Position numbers and translations under genes: made by a program
Notes under the pieces: model-generated
Told to the model about the DNA's origin: nothing
Database searches by the model: none
What the model saw: only the letters and a program-made list of their open reading frames with translations
Shown here: positions 8,756 through 17,277 of the stretch, in pieces
Numbering within the stretch: the first letter of the stretch is position 1
Layout of the letters: each line of letters starts with the position of its first letter
Assembly: GCF_014384795.1 (NCBI RefSeq)
Contig: NZ_JACRSR010000001.1
Location: forward strand, 248,001-312,000
Direction: 5' to 3'
From: Gehongia tenuis
GTDB taxonomy: Bacteria > Bacillota > Clostridia > Christensenellales > NSJ-53
Length of the DNA stretch: 64,000 nt

Positions 8756-10123
8756 TTAGTCCTCCACCAGATTGCGCTTTTTCCAGCGTCCGGAGCGCCA
8801 TCTCGTGTACATGATGGTCGCCCGCACCGTTTCGTCCACGGTGACCGCAACCCAGATACCAATGAGTCCCATATTCAGCACCACGCCCACCAGATATCCG
8901 CCGGCCACCGAGATGATCCAGCCGCTGCAAATGGCGATGGCCACCGGGACCACCACGTCGCCCGCCGTGTGCAGGGCGTTCACGAAGATGAGATTGAAGG
9001 AGCGGGGGAAGCCGCGGATGATATCGATGCCGAGAATGGTGGTGCCGAGGGCCAGAATCTCCGGGTTCTCCGTGAACAGGGAGAACAGGGGCCGGGCCAG
9101 GAAAAACACCGCCACGGTGATGCAGAAGGAGGTCAGCACCGCGGTCCTGATGACATGGGACATGGTCCGCTCCCCGTCCTCCTTGCGGCCCGCGCCGATC
9201 AGCCGGCCCACCACCACCTGGGAGGCCTGGGACAGGGCCCGGGTATAGATATAGGACAGCTGCACGAACAGGTTGCAGTAGATCTGGGTGTTGACGGCGG
9301 CGAGGCCGAACACGTTGATAAAGGACAGGATCACCACCTGCGCCAGGTTATAGGACAGGGGCTCGCAGGCGCCGGGCAGGGCCAGGGAGAGCAGCTTCTT
9401 GAGCTGGACGCCGGGGAAGGGCCGAAGGTGATGGGGCAAAAAGGGGATGCCCACCTTTTTGCAGTAGACGATGATGATGGCGGCGAGGCCGAGAATGCGG
9501 CTGATCATGGTGGCGAGGGCCGCGCCGGTGGCGCCGAGGGCGGGCATGCCCAGATAGCCGTTGATGAAAAGAAGGTTGCCCACCGTGTTCAGCAGGTTCA
9601 CGGCGATGGAGATCATCATGCTTTCCTTCATCATGGTGTTGCTGCGAAGGAAGGCCGCGAAGGTGAGAAACAGCATCTGCACGAACATGGTGCCGCCCAC
9701 AATGGACATGTAGCTGTGGGCCGACGCCATGGATTCCTCCGGCAGGTTCATGGCCCGGAAGATGGGTTCGTTCAAAAAGAGCAGGGCGGAACTGACCACG
9801 ATGCCGATGGCGAGGTTGAGGCTGAAGGAGAGCGCGTACATCTGATGCTCCTTCTTCGCGTCCCCGTAGCCCCGGTATTGGGAGATGAGCACCGTCGCCG
9901 CCGTGCAAAGAAAGCTGAAGGTGATGATCACCAGCGATGAGATCTGGTTGGAGTTGCCCACCGCCGCGACGGCCTCCGCCGAATAGGAGCTGATCATCAG
10001 CTGGTCGATGTTGCCCACCAGAAGCTGCAGGAACTGCTCAAAGAAAATGGGCAGCGCCAGGTACTGGATGTAGCCCTTCTTGGCCATGGCATCCAGGGAT
10101 TCCGTCCGTTTAAACCGTTTCAT
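8756..10123 (-). CDS. MATE family efflux transporter
   Basis: This 455-residue polytopic protein is the second MATE-superfamily member in the window. Visible signs are FEQFLQLLVGNIDQLMISSYS (about 28-48) at the first helices, GQ-free central loops, and a second half beginning at LSLALPGACEPLSYNLAQV. It resembles the branch that lacks a known drug. GGGAGG lies 5 bases before the ATG. The C-terminus is basic (WRSGRWKKRN), consistent with a cytoplasmic end. It is transcribed alone. Its substrate is unknown, and it need not be a drug pump. Confidence 0.9.
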   Translation of the reverse strand: MKRFKRTESLDAMAKKGYIQYLALPIFFEQFLQLLVGNIDQLMISSYSAEAVAAVGNSNQISSLVIITFSFLCTAATVLISQYRGYGDAKKEHQMYALSFSLNLAIGIVVSSALLFLNEPIFRAMNLPEESMASAHSYMSIVGGTMFVQMLFLTFAAFLRSNTMMKESMMISIAVNLLNTVGNLLFINGYLGMPALGATGAALATMISRILGLAAIIIVYCKKVGIPFLPHHLRPFPGVQLKKLLSLALPGACEPLSYNLAQVVILSFINVFGLAAVNTQIYCNLFVQLSYIYTRALSQASQVVVGRLIGAGRKEDGERTMSHVIRTAVLTSFCITVAVFFLARPLFSLFTENPEILALGTTILGIDIIRGFPRSFNLIFVNALHTAGDVVVPVAIAICSGWIISVAGGYLVGVVLNMGLIGIWVAVTVDETVRATIMYTRWRSGRWKKRNLVED

Positions 10124-10224
10124 AGCGACCTCCCGAAGAACGTTTGTTCCTAGATCAGGGTATCAAAAGGGGAGGTCAAAGTCAATAGGGCGGGATGAAA
10201 AATGTAAGGGATTTCTTAGAATTT

Positions 10225-10584
10225 TCACAGATGAACGCCGAAGACGCCGGCGGCGTCGGTGAGGCCCTGGAGGATCTCCTCCCGGGAGAAATGGCCGCGG
10301 GCCAGTTCCTCGTCGGTGAGGCGGGCCACCCGCTCATAGAAGTCCACGGCGATGAGAAGCTCTTCCCTTCCGCCGGGGCGGAGATGCTGAAAGAGCAGGT
10401 CCTCCGCCTCGCCCAGGCGGCCCTGGCCGATCATGACGATAAGGTCCCCGCGGAGGCCTCCGCCCTCGGTCAGCACCTCTCCTTCGGGCTGTTCATAGGT
10501 CACGGTGTCCCGGTGAAAGACGATGCGGGCGATGGCGGCGGTGAGCATCTCGATCTGGCGCAGGATGTAGTCCTGTTGAAACAT
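10225..10584 (-). CDS. small helical protein, DUF6483-like
   Basis: This 119-residue acidic, helical cytoplasmic protein starts MFQQDYILRQIEMLTAAIARIVFHRD. The opening resembles a family of clostridial proteins annotated as DUF6483; I am only moderately sure of that name. The ATG follows the stop of the upstream GGDEF gene by two bases, and its GGGGGG ribosome-binding site lies inside that gene, so the two are translationally coupled. Cotranscription suggests a role near the cyclase, perhaps as a helper or output protein, but no function is established. Confidence 0.6.
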   Translation of the reverse strand: MFQQDYILRQIEMLTAAIARIVFHRDTVTYEQPEGEVLTEGGGLRGDLIVMIGQGRLGEAEDLLFQHLRPGGREELLIAVDFYERVARLTDEELARGHFSREEILQGLTDAAGVFGVHL

Positions 10585-10586
10585 TT

Positions 10587-12248
10587 TCAGCCCCCCTTGG
10601 TCTTTCGCTTGTCGGCGTACATGCGGTCGTCCGCCCGAATCTCCATCTTTTCCAGGGTGGCGTCCTCGCCGGGCCGGTAGTGGGCGTAGCCCGTGGCCAG
10701 GGAGATGGAAAAGCGGTGGTTGGCATTGTAGCGGCCGATGGCCCCGCGGAGGGCGTCAAGAATGGCGAGAAGCTCGGCCTCGGTGATGTCCACCGCCAGG
10801 GCGGAGAACTCGTCGCCGCCGGTGCGGTAGACCGACCCCTTCTCCCCGAAGGCCTGGGAGAGCAGAAAGGCGGTATCCTGAATGACCACGTCGCCGGCGC
10901 TGTGGCCGTAGGTGTCATTGGTGAGCTTGAGGTTGTTGAGATCCGCCACCAGGCACCAGATCTGGGAATGGTCCTTAAGGCGGATTTCCAGGCCGTTCAG
11001 GTGGCGCTGGTAGGCGGCCCGGTTGCCGATGTTGGTCAGGGCGTCGGTATAGGCCATCTGCGCGTACATGGCGGAGCGGATGGACTGTTTGTAGAGCACG
11101 AGATAGCGGCGGCCCAGCTGGCGGAGCTGCAGAATGAGGAAGGCCAGAAGACCCAGCCCGGTGAAGAAGTTGTTGGGCACGATAAGGGGCGTATAGAACA
11201 GGACCATGTCGATGACCGCGCCCGCCACCATGGGCACGAAGGTGATGAGGAAGCGGTGGGCCTCCCCCTGGCGGTCCCTGCGGGTGGCGATGAGCACATG
11301 GATAACGAGGGCGATGCAAAGGGCGATCACGACGTGGGTGAAGCTGACCATGAGCCGAAGATCCACGCCCAGGAAGTTGAGCAGAGTCTGCACGAGGAAG
11401 TTGGCGGCCACCAGACCGATGAGCCAGCGGGTAATCCGTTTCAGCCCGGGCGTCAGGCTGGGCAGCAGCATGGCCAGGATGGGCAGGGGGAGGAGGGCGA
11501 GGGCCAGAAAGTCCGCCAGATTGATCACGTAGCTGTTCTCGATGATGAGCCGGGAGAACTCCGTCTCGCACAGGCAGTACAGCGCGCACAGCAGGGTGAA
11601 AACGCTCATGTAGAACAGATGGCGGCCGGTGCGGAAGTGCCGCCCGCCGACGAGACAGATGATGAAAAGGACGGCGCCCAGCAGCCCCAGCACCGCAACG
11701 AACAGGATGGTGGGCAGCTCGGGGGCCACCAGGTGGTAAAGGAGCGCCGAACGGGAGCCCGCCACCGGAGCCAGCATGGTGTAGAGGATGGCGTCCCCGA
11801 GGAGGGGCTGGAAGTCGATCCGAAGCTCGCCGCCCTCAAAATCCTCTGGCAGGCGCACGATGTAGTCGATGTTGCCCGGGGTTTTGGAGGGCCGCCAGCC
11901 GTCCTCCCGGGAAGCGCAGACCAGTTCCCCGTTCAGATAGATCTGCACATACATATGATGGCTTTGGACCAGAATGCAGCCGTCCTCCGTGCCGTACCGC
12001 TCCAGGGTGCGGGTGAGGGAGAAGCCCACGCCGTTGTCCTCGAGGTTCATGGGCAGGGAAACCTCCCGGCGCTCGCCGCTGGCCAGGTCCGTAAAGGTCC
12101 AGCCCAGGGTGAGCTCCTTCGACTGCCTGTCCGCGAGGGGGACGCCGTAGTGGGGCATGGCAACGCCCACGGCAATCAGCACCGCCGCAAGAAAAAGGAC
12201 AAGCCCCAGCGTGATCCCATAGAGAAGGGAGAACTTCTTTTTGATCAT
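10587..12248 (-). CDS. membrane-bound diguanylate cyclase (GGDEF)
   Basis: This 553-residue sensor protein starts at ATG 12248, with AAGGAG 5 bases upstream. It has an N-terminal membrane helix and an extracytoplasmic beta-rich domain of about 170 residues. A block of about seven hydrophobic helices follows (roughly residues 195-390), giving a 7TMR-DISM-like layout, and then a cytoplasmic GGDEF domain. The catalytic motif is an intact GGDEF at about 476-480, preceded by DALTNIGNRAAYQRH and DLNNLKLTND. The protein probably makes c-di-GMP in response to an external ligand. It is the first gene of a two-gene operon behind its own promoter at 12282-12310. Confidence 0.9.
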   Translation of the reverse strand: MIKKKFSLLYGITLGLVLFLAAVLIAVGVAMPHYGVPLADRQSKELTLGWTFTDLASGERREVSLPMNLEDNGVGFSLTRTLERYGTEDGCILVQSHHMYVQIYLNGELVCASREDGWRPSKTPGNIDYIVRLPEDFEGGELRIDFQPLLGDAILYTMLAPVAGSRSALLYHLVAPELPTILFVAVLGLLGAVLFIICLVGGRHFRTGRHLFYMSVFTLLCALYCLCETEFSRLIIENSYVINLADFLALALLPLPILAMLLPSLTPGLKRITRWLIGLVAANFLVQTLLNFLGVDLRLMVSFTHVVIALCIALVIHVLIATRRDRQGEAHRFLITFVPMVAGAVIDMVLFYTPLIVPNNFFTGLGLLAFLILQLRQLGRRYLVLYKQSIRSAMYAQMAYTDALTNIGNRAAYQRHLNGLEIRLKDHSQIWCLVADLNNLKLTNDTYGHSAGDVVIQDTAFLLSQAFGEKGSVYRTGGDEFSALAVDITEAELLAILDALRGAIGRYNANHRFSISLATGYAHYRPGEDATLEKMEIRADDRMYADKRKTKGG

Positions 12249-12281
12249 GACGGCTCCTTGATGCTTCATTTGGATAGGTTC

Positions 12282-12310
12282 AGTATACGTCACGAAAAAG
12301 GGTTTCGCAA
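12282..12310 (-). promoter_or_regulatory. promoter of the GGDEF operon
   Basis: On the minus strand TTGCGA (12305-12310) and TATACT (12282-12287) have a 17-base spacer, about 35 bases before the start codon. Confidence 0.7.
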
Positions 12311-12434
12311 GGGTAAGAAATCTGAAGGCGCGTACCTCCGGATGGCCCCGCGGCCCGCTGGGTGATCCCCGCGCCGGCCTTTCTGGGTCTTGGCGCGGCG
12401 CTGACGCTGAAAAGGAAACGGGCATAAAAAACCC

Positions 12435-12465
12435 TTGACTATGACGGGGCGTGAGGGGCTAGGAT
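12435..12465 (+). promoter_or_regulatory. MerR-type promoter with 19-base spacer
   Basis: TTGACT (12435-12440) and TAGGAT (12460-12465) are 19 bases apart, the overlong spacing that MerR proteins correct by twisting DNA. This suggests autoregulation by the gene that follows. Confidence 0.6.
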
Positions 12466-12487
12466 AGGAGTGAAGGGGGGATGGACC

Positions 12488-13222
12488 ATGATGACGGTGA
12501 AGGAGGCGGCCCGGCTTTCGGGGGTGAGCGTGAGGACGCTCCGCCACTACGATGAGATCGGGCTGCTTCGGCCCGCGGCAAGAAGCGAAGCGGGCTACCG
12601 CCTCTACGGCGAGGAGGAGCTCCGGCGGCTGCAGCAGATTCTCTTCTTCCGGGAGCTGGGCTTTTCCCTTGCCGGGATTCGGGCCATCCTGGACGATCCC
12701 GCCTTCGACGAAAAGGAGGCGCTCCTGCGGCAGCGGCAGCTGCTCCGGCTGGAGAAAAAGCGGCTGGAGGGACTGATCCGGCTGACCGAGCGGGCGCTGA
12801 AAGGAGAAAGGACCATGGATTTTACAGCCTTTGACGGGAGCGAAATGAAGGAGGCCCGGGACGCCTACGCCGCGGAGGTCCGCGAAAAGTACGGGCACAC
12901 CGAGGCCTACCGGATCAGCGAGGAAAAAGCAAAAAGCTACGGCAAGGCGGACTGGGCCAGGATCGAGGCGGGCATGAAGGCGATCTTCGGCCGGGCGGCC
13001 GCTGCCATGGACGGGGGGCCGGATTCGCCGGCGGCGCAGGGGGCGGTCTCCGCGTGGCAGGACTTCATCACCGAGAACTTCTATCCCTGCACGAAGGAGA
13101 TTTTGGCAGGCCTTGGGGAGCTCTACACCGCCGATCCCCGCTTCAGGGCGAACCTCGAGGGCCACGGCCCGGGCTTTGCCGAATTCTTTGCCAAAGCCAT
13201 CGACATCCACTGCAAAAACTGA
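12488..13222 (+). CDS. MerR family regulator with TipAS drug-binding domain
   Basis: This protein of about 244 residues has an N-terminal MerR DNA-binding domain (VKEAARLSGVSVRTLRHYDE, then GLLRP and GYRLYGEEEL) and a long dimerisation helix. The C-terminal part (roughly 110-244) resembles TipAS, the helical antibiotic-recognition domain of TipA, including the YGHTEAYRISEEK and ENFYPCTKEILAGLGELY segments. I set the start at ATG 12488, after a G-rich ribosome-binding site. Proteins of this type activate their own and drug-response genes on binding thiopeptide-like ligands. A 19-base promoter spacer lies just upstream. Confidence 0.88.
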   Translation: MMTVKEAARLSGVSVRTLRHYDEIGLLRPAARSEAGYRLYGEEELRRLQQILFFRELGFSLAGIRAILDDPAFDEKEALLRQRQLLRLEKKRLEGLIRLTERALKGERTMDFTAFDGSEMKEARDAYAAEVREKYGHTEAYRISEEKAKSYGKADWARIEAGMKAIFGRAAAAMDGGPDSPAAQGAVSAWQDFITENFYPCTKEILAGLGELYTADPRFRANLEGHGPGFAEFFAKAIDIHCKN

Positions 13223-13232
13223 ACCTTTTGGG

Positions 13233-13260
13233 GCCCCGGGCAAAAGTCCGGGGCTTTTTT
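13233..13260 (+). terminator. terminator after MerR gene
   Basis: GCCCCGG (13233-13239) pairs with CCGGGGC (13248-13254) and is followed by six T. Confidence 0.85.
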
Positions 13261-13270
13261 CTGCACAAAT

Positions 13271-13320
13271 TTGTTCGGAGCGCCCTTTTTTCGATTTAAA
13301 ATTTGCCTGGAGCCGAACAA
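13271..13320. promoter_or_regulatory. inverted PurBox-like sites
   Basis: TTGTTCGG (13271-13278) and CCGAACAA (13313-13320) form an inverted pair. Each contains the CCGAAC core of the Bacillus PurR box. The right copy lies inside the purL promoter spacer. The 34-base gap is wider than the 16-17 bases usual in Bacillus subtilis, so PurR control is only a suggestion. Confidence 0.4.
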
Positions 13321-13331
13321 TCCGGTACAAT
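13303..13331 (+). promoter_or_regulatory. purL promoter
   Basis: TTGCCT (13303-13308) and TACAAT (13326-13331) have a 17-base spacer, 35 bases before the purL start. Confidence 0.7.
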
Positions 13332-13366
13332 AGAGGTGAAATACGCCGGAAAGGATGTTGTGGGGA

Positions 13367-16300
13367 ATGAATCAGCGGGTACGTCGGGTTTACGTGGAGA
13401 AAAAGAGGGAACACGCCCAGCAGGCCGAGGAGATGCGCTACGACCTCAAGCACAATCTGCTCATCCGGGGCCTCACGGGCGTTCGCATCATCAACCGCTA
13501 CGACGTTTCGGGCATCGACGACGAGACCTATGAGCGGGCCAAGGCGGGCATCTTCGCCGAGCCCCAGGTGGACGTGTGCTGGGACGAGGAATTCACGGCG
13601 CCGGAGGGCAGCCGGGTTTTCGTCACCGCCCTTTTGCCCGGCCAGTACGACCAGCGGGCCGATTCGGCGGCCCAGTGCATTCAGATCCTCACCGCCGGGG
13701 ACAAGCCCGCCGTGCGCTACGCCAAGGTGATCGTGCTGATGGGCGAACTCACCGACGCTGAATTCGCGGCGGCCAAGGCCTACACCATCAACCCCGTGGA
13801 GGCGGAGGAGGCGGGCATGGACAAGCCGGAAAGCCTCGCGATGGAGACGGTGCGGCCGGCGGACGTGAAGACCGTCGAGGGATTCACGGACCTCGATGAA
13901 GCGGGCCTCATGGCGCTTCTCGAAAAAATGGGCTTTGCCATGGACCTGGCGGACCTCAAGTTCTGCCAGGACTATTTTAAGGAAGAGAAGCGGGACCCCA
14001 CCGTCACCGAGATGCGCATGATCGACACCTATTGGTCCGACCACTGCCGTCACACCACCTTTTTGACCGAGCTCACCGACGTTGATTTGCAGGAGCCGGC
14101 GGCGAAGGCGGCCTACGACGAGTATCTGGCGGCCCGGGAGCGGGTGTACGGAAAGCGGGAGAAGCCCATCTGCCTGATGGACATGGCGGTGCTGGCGGCC
14201 AAGGATATGAAGAAGCGGGGGCTCCTCGCCAATCTCGACGAATCGGAGGAGATCAACGCCTGTTCCATCGTGGTGCCGGTGGAGGCGAACGGGAAGACCG
14301 AGGACTATCTGGTCATGTTCAAGAACGAGACCCACAACCATCCCACGGAGATCGAGCCCTTCGGCGGCGCGGCCACCTGCCTGGGCGGCGCGATCCGCGA
14401 TCCCCTGTCCGGCCGGTCCTACGTGTACCAGGCCATGCGCATCACCGGCAGCGGCGACCCCAGAACGAAGGTGAAGGACACCCTTCACGGCAAGCTGCCC
14501 CAGCGCAAGATCACCCGGGGCGCGGCCCAGGGCTACAGCAGCTACGGCAACCAGATCGGCCTTGCCACCGGCATCGTGAGCGAGGTGTATCATCCCGGGT
14601 ACGTGGCCAAGCGCATGGAGCTGGGCGCGGTGATCGCGGCGGCACCAAAGAAGAACGTGGTGCGGGAGCGCCCGGCACCGGGGGACGTGATCGTGCTCCT
14701 CGGCGGACGGACGGGCCGGGACGGCTGCGGCGGCGCCACCGGCTCCTCCAAGGCCCACACCGAGAAATCCCTTGCCACCTGCGGCGCGGAGGTGCAAAAG
14801 GGCAACCCGCCGGAGGAGCGCAAGCTCCAGCGGCTCTTTAGAAATCCGAAAGTCACCCGCATGATCAAGCGGTGCAACGACTTCGGCGCCGGCGGCGTGT
14901 CGGTGGCCATCGGCGAACTGGCCGACGGCCTTCGCATCGACCTCGACCGGGTGCCGAAGAAATATGAGGGCCTGGACGGCACCGAGCTTGCCATCTCCGA
15001 ATCCCAGGAGCGCATGGCGGTGGTGATCCGCCCTGAGGATATGGACGAATTTATCGCCGAGGCGGCGAGGGAGAACCTGGAGGCCACCCATGTGGCCACC
15101 GTCACCGAGGAGCCAAGACTGGTGATGACCTGGCGGGGCCAGACGGTGTGCGACATCACCCGGGCATTCTTGAACACCAACGGCGCCATGAAGCGTGCCG
15201 TGGCCCACGTGCCGGAAGCGGACAAGGCGGACCTTCTGGACAGCCTGGACCTTCCGGAGGGGGATATCAAGGCGAAGTGGTTGGCCGCCCTTTCCGATCT
15301 CAATGTGTGCAGCCAAAAGGGCCTCACGGAACGCTTCGACGGCAGCATCGGCGCGGGGTCCGTGCTCATGCCCTTCGGCGGGCGCTACCAGCTCACCCCG
15401 GCCCAGGCGCTGGCCGGCAAGATCCCCGTCCTCGAGGGGGAGACGGACGACGCCACCCTCATGGCCTACGGCTACGATCCCATGCTCTCCGCAAAGAGCC
15501 CCTTCCACGGCGCGGTGTACGCCGTGGTGGAGGGCGTGGCCAAGGTGGTGGCCGCCGGCGGCCATCTTCGCGACTGCTACCTCACCATGCAGGAATTCTT
15601 CGAGCGGCCGGGTGTGAAGCCCGAACGCTGGGGAAAGCCCCTGGGCGCGCTCCTTGGCGCCTTCTGGGCCCAGCAGCGCTGGAGCATCGCCGCCATCGGC
15701 GGCAAGGACAGCATGTCCGGCAGCTTCAACGATCTGGACGTGCCCCCCACCCTGGTCTCCATCGCGGTGGCCCCCACGAAAGCCTCCCGCGTCATCTCCC
15801 CCGAATTCAAGAAGGCGGGGAACAAAGTTTACATAACACAAATAACCGTGGACGAAAACGGTCTGCCGGACATGTCGGCCCTCGAAGAGACCTATGAGGC
15901 CGTGGCGAAGGCCATCGCTTCGGGCAAGGTGGTCTCCGCCTATGCGGTGGGCATGGGCGGCCTGGCGGAGGCGGTCAGCAAGATGGGCTTTGGCAACAAG
16001 CTCGGCTTCACCTTTGCCGGTGCGCCGGAGCTTTTCACCGCCGAACACGGCCGGCTGGTGCTGGAGGCGGAGGGCGAGCTCCCCTTCGAGCTGCTGGGCG
16101 AGGTGATGGAAGCACCGGTGATCCGGGGCGCGGGCTTTGAGATCGGCCTTGAGGAGGCCCTTTCGGCCTGGACGGGCACGCTGGAGGCGGTGTTCCCCAC
16201 CCGCTCCCAGGGCGGGAACGGGGTGGAGAAGGCCAAGGGGGCGGCCGACGCCACCAGCCCGAAGCGGTGCACCCTGGCCCGCATTCAGCCCATTGGGCGG

Positions 16301-17095
16301 CCCCGGGTGCTCATCCCTGTTTTCCCAGGCACCAACTGCGAATACGACACCGCCCGGGCCTTCGAGCGGGCGGGTGCGGAGGCGGACGTGCTCATCATAA
16401 GGAACCTCACCCAGCAGGCCATTGCCGAGTCGTTGGACCAGCTGGTGGAGGCCATTCAAAGGTCCCAGATCGTCATGCTGCCCGGCGGCTTCAGCGGCGG
16501 CGACGAGCCGGAGGGTTCGGCCAAGTTCATCGTGGCCGCCTTCAGGAATCCCCGGGTGAAGGACGCGGTGCATGAACTGCTGAAAAACCGTGACGGCCTG
16601 ATGTTGGGCATATGTAACGGCTTTCAAGCTTTGGTCAAATTGGGGCTGGTCCCCTATGGCGAGATCCGGGATCCCCGGGAGGACAGCCCCACCCTCACCT
16701 ACAACGCCATCGGCCGGCATGTCTCCCAGATGGTCTACACGAAGATCGTCTCGAAGGCCTCCCCGTGGCTTGCCGAGACGGAGGTGGGCGATGTGAACGC
16801 CATTGCCGTCTCCCACGGCGAGGGCCGGTTCGTGGCCACAAAGGAGGATATCCGCTGGATGATCGAAAACGGTCAGGTGGCCACCCAGTACGTGGACGGC
16901 GAGGGCAGGCCCGCCGCCGAAGAGCCCTGGAATCCCAACGGCAGCGCCTGCGCCATCGAGGGCATCATGAGCCCCGACGGCCGGGTGCTGGGCAAGATGG
17001 GCCACTCGGAACGCTGCGGCCGGAACATCTTCAAGAATATCGTGGGCGAGAAGGATCAGGGCCTGTTCCGCTCGGGCGTGAACTACTACCGCTGA
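13367..17095 (+). CDS. purL: phosphoribosylformylglycinamidine synthase, single chain
   Basis: This enzyme of about 1242 residues makes FGAM from FGAR, glutamine and ATP in purine synthesis. It is the fused form: a PurS-like N-terminal part, the PurL synthase core (FKNETHNHPTEIEPFGGAAT, GGRTGRDGCGGATGSSKA, DFGAGGVSVAIGELADG), and a C-terminal PurQ glutaminase with PGGFSGGDEP and the nucleophile motif GICNGFQ near residue 1083. The start is set at ATG 13367 because the family begins VRRVYVEKK; an ATG at 13355 is also possible. The gene has its own promoter and terminator and is not linked to the other purine gene here, purF at 35273-36760. Confidence 0.95.
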   Translation: MNQRVRRVYVEKKREHAQQAEEMRYDLKHNLLIRGLTGVRIINRYDVSGIDDETYERAKAGIFAEPQVDVCWDEEFTAPEGSRVFVTALLPGQYDQRADSAAQCIQILTAGDKPAVRYAKVIVLMGELTDAEFAAAKAYTINPVEAEEAGMDKPESLAMETVRPADVKTVEGFTDLDEAGLMALLEKMGFAMDLADLKFCQDYFKEEKRDPTVTEMRMIDTYWSDHCRHTTFLTELTDVDLQEPAAKAAYDEYLAARERVYGKREKPICLMDMAVLAAKDMKKRGLLANLDESEEINACSIVVPVEANGKTEDYLVMFKNETHNHPTEIEPFGGAATCLGGAIRDPLSGRSYVYQAMRITGSGDPRTKVKDTLHGKLPQRKITRGAAQGYSSYGNQIGLATGIVSEVYHPGYVAKRMELGAVIAAAPKKNVVRERPAPGDVIVLLGGRTGRDGCGGATGSSKAHTEKSLATCGAEVQKGNPPEERKLQRLFRNPKVTRMIKRCNDFGAGGVSVAIGELADGLRIDLDRVPKKYEGLDGTELAISESQERMAVVIRPEDMDEFIAEAARENLEATHVATVTEEPRLVMTWRGQTVCDITRAFLNTNGAMKRAVAHVPEADKADLLDSLDLPEGDIKAKWLAALSDLNVCSQKGLTERFDGSIGAGSVLMPFGGRYQLTPAQALAGKIPVLEGETDDATLMAYGYDPMLSAKSPFHGAVYAVVEGVAKVVAAGGHLRDCYLTMQEFFERPGVKPERWGKPLGALLGAFWAQQRWSIAAIGGKDSMSGSFNDLDVPPTLVSIAVAPTKASRVISPEFKKAGNKVYITQITVDENGLPDMSALEETYEAVAKAIASGKVVSAYAVGMGGLAEAVSKMGFGNKLGFTFAGAPELFTAEHGRLVLEAEGELPFELLGEVMEAPVIRGAGFEIGLEEALSAWTGTLEAVFPTRSQGGNGVEKAKGAADATSPKRCTLARIQPIGRPRVLIPVFPGTNCEYDTARAFERAGAEADVLIIRNLTQQAIAESLDQLVEAIQRSQIVMLPGGFSGGDEPEGSAKFIVAAFRNPRVKDAVHELLKNRDGLMLGICNGFQALVKLGLVPYGEIRDPREDSPTLTYNAIGRHVSQMVYTKIVSKASPWLAETEVGDVNAIAVSHGEGRFVATKEDIRWMIENGQVATQYVDGEGRPAAEEPWNPNGSACAIEGIMSPDGRVLGKMGHSERCGRNIFKNIVGEKDQGLFRSGVNYYR

Positions 17096-17111
17096 TCCCC
17101 GGCCATTCCAT

Positions 17112-17139
17112 GAGCCCCCGCTTCGGCGGGGGCTTTTTT
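17112..17139 (+). terminator. purL terminator
   Basis: GAGCCCCCG and CGGGGGCT arms with a TTCGG loop region are followed by six T. Confidence 0.85.
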
Positions 17140-17277
17140 AGAATTTTAGCAAGTAAAAAAACACATTAAATATACAAATAGATTTCCATATATCTTCACA
17201 TCCCTTTTAAAAAAAGTTAAAATTATGTTGGCATAATAATTGTTATGCGAAAAGCAATACGAAAGCGAGGCATAGAC

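Noticed and set aside
12290..17005. Very long reading frames opposite real genes (for example 12290-17005 minus, 24330-27596 minus, 30414-34223 plus)
   Set aside because: They lie antisense to purL, the GGDEF sensor and carB-dapF. They give low-complexity Gly/His/Arg/Ala-rich translations with no family motifs, as expected from high GC in third codon positions.
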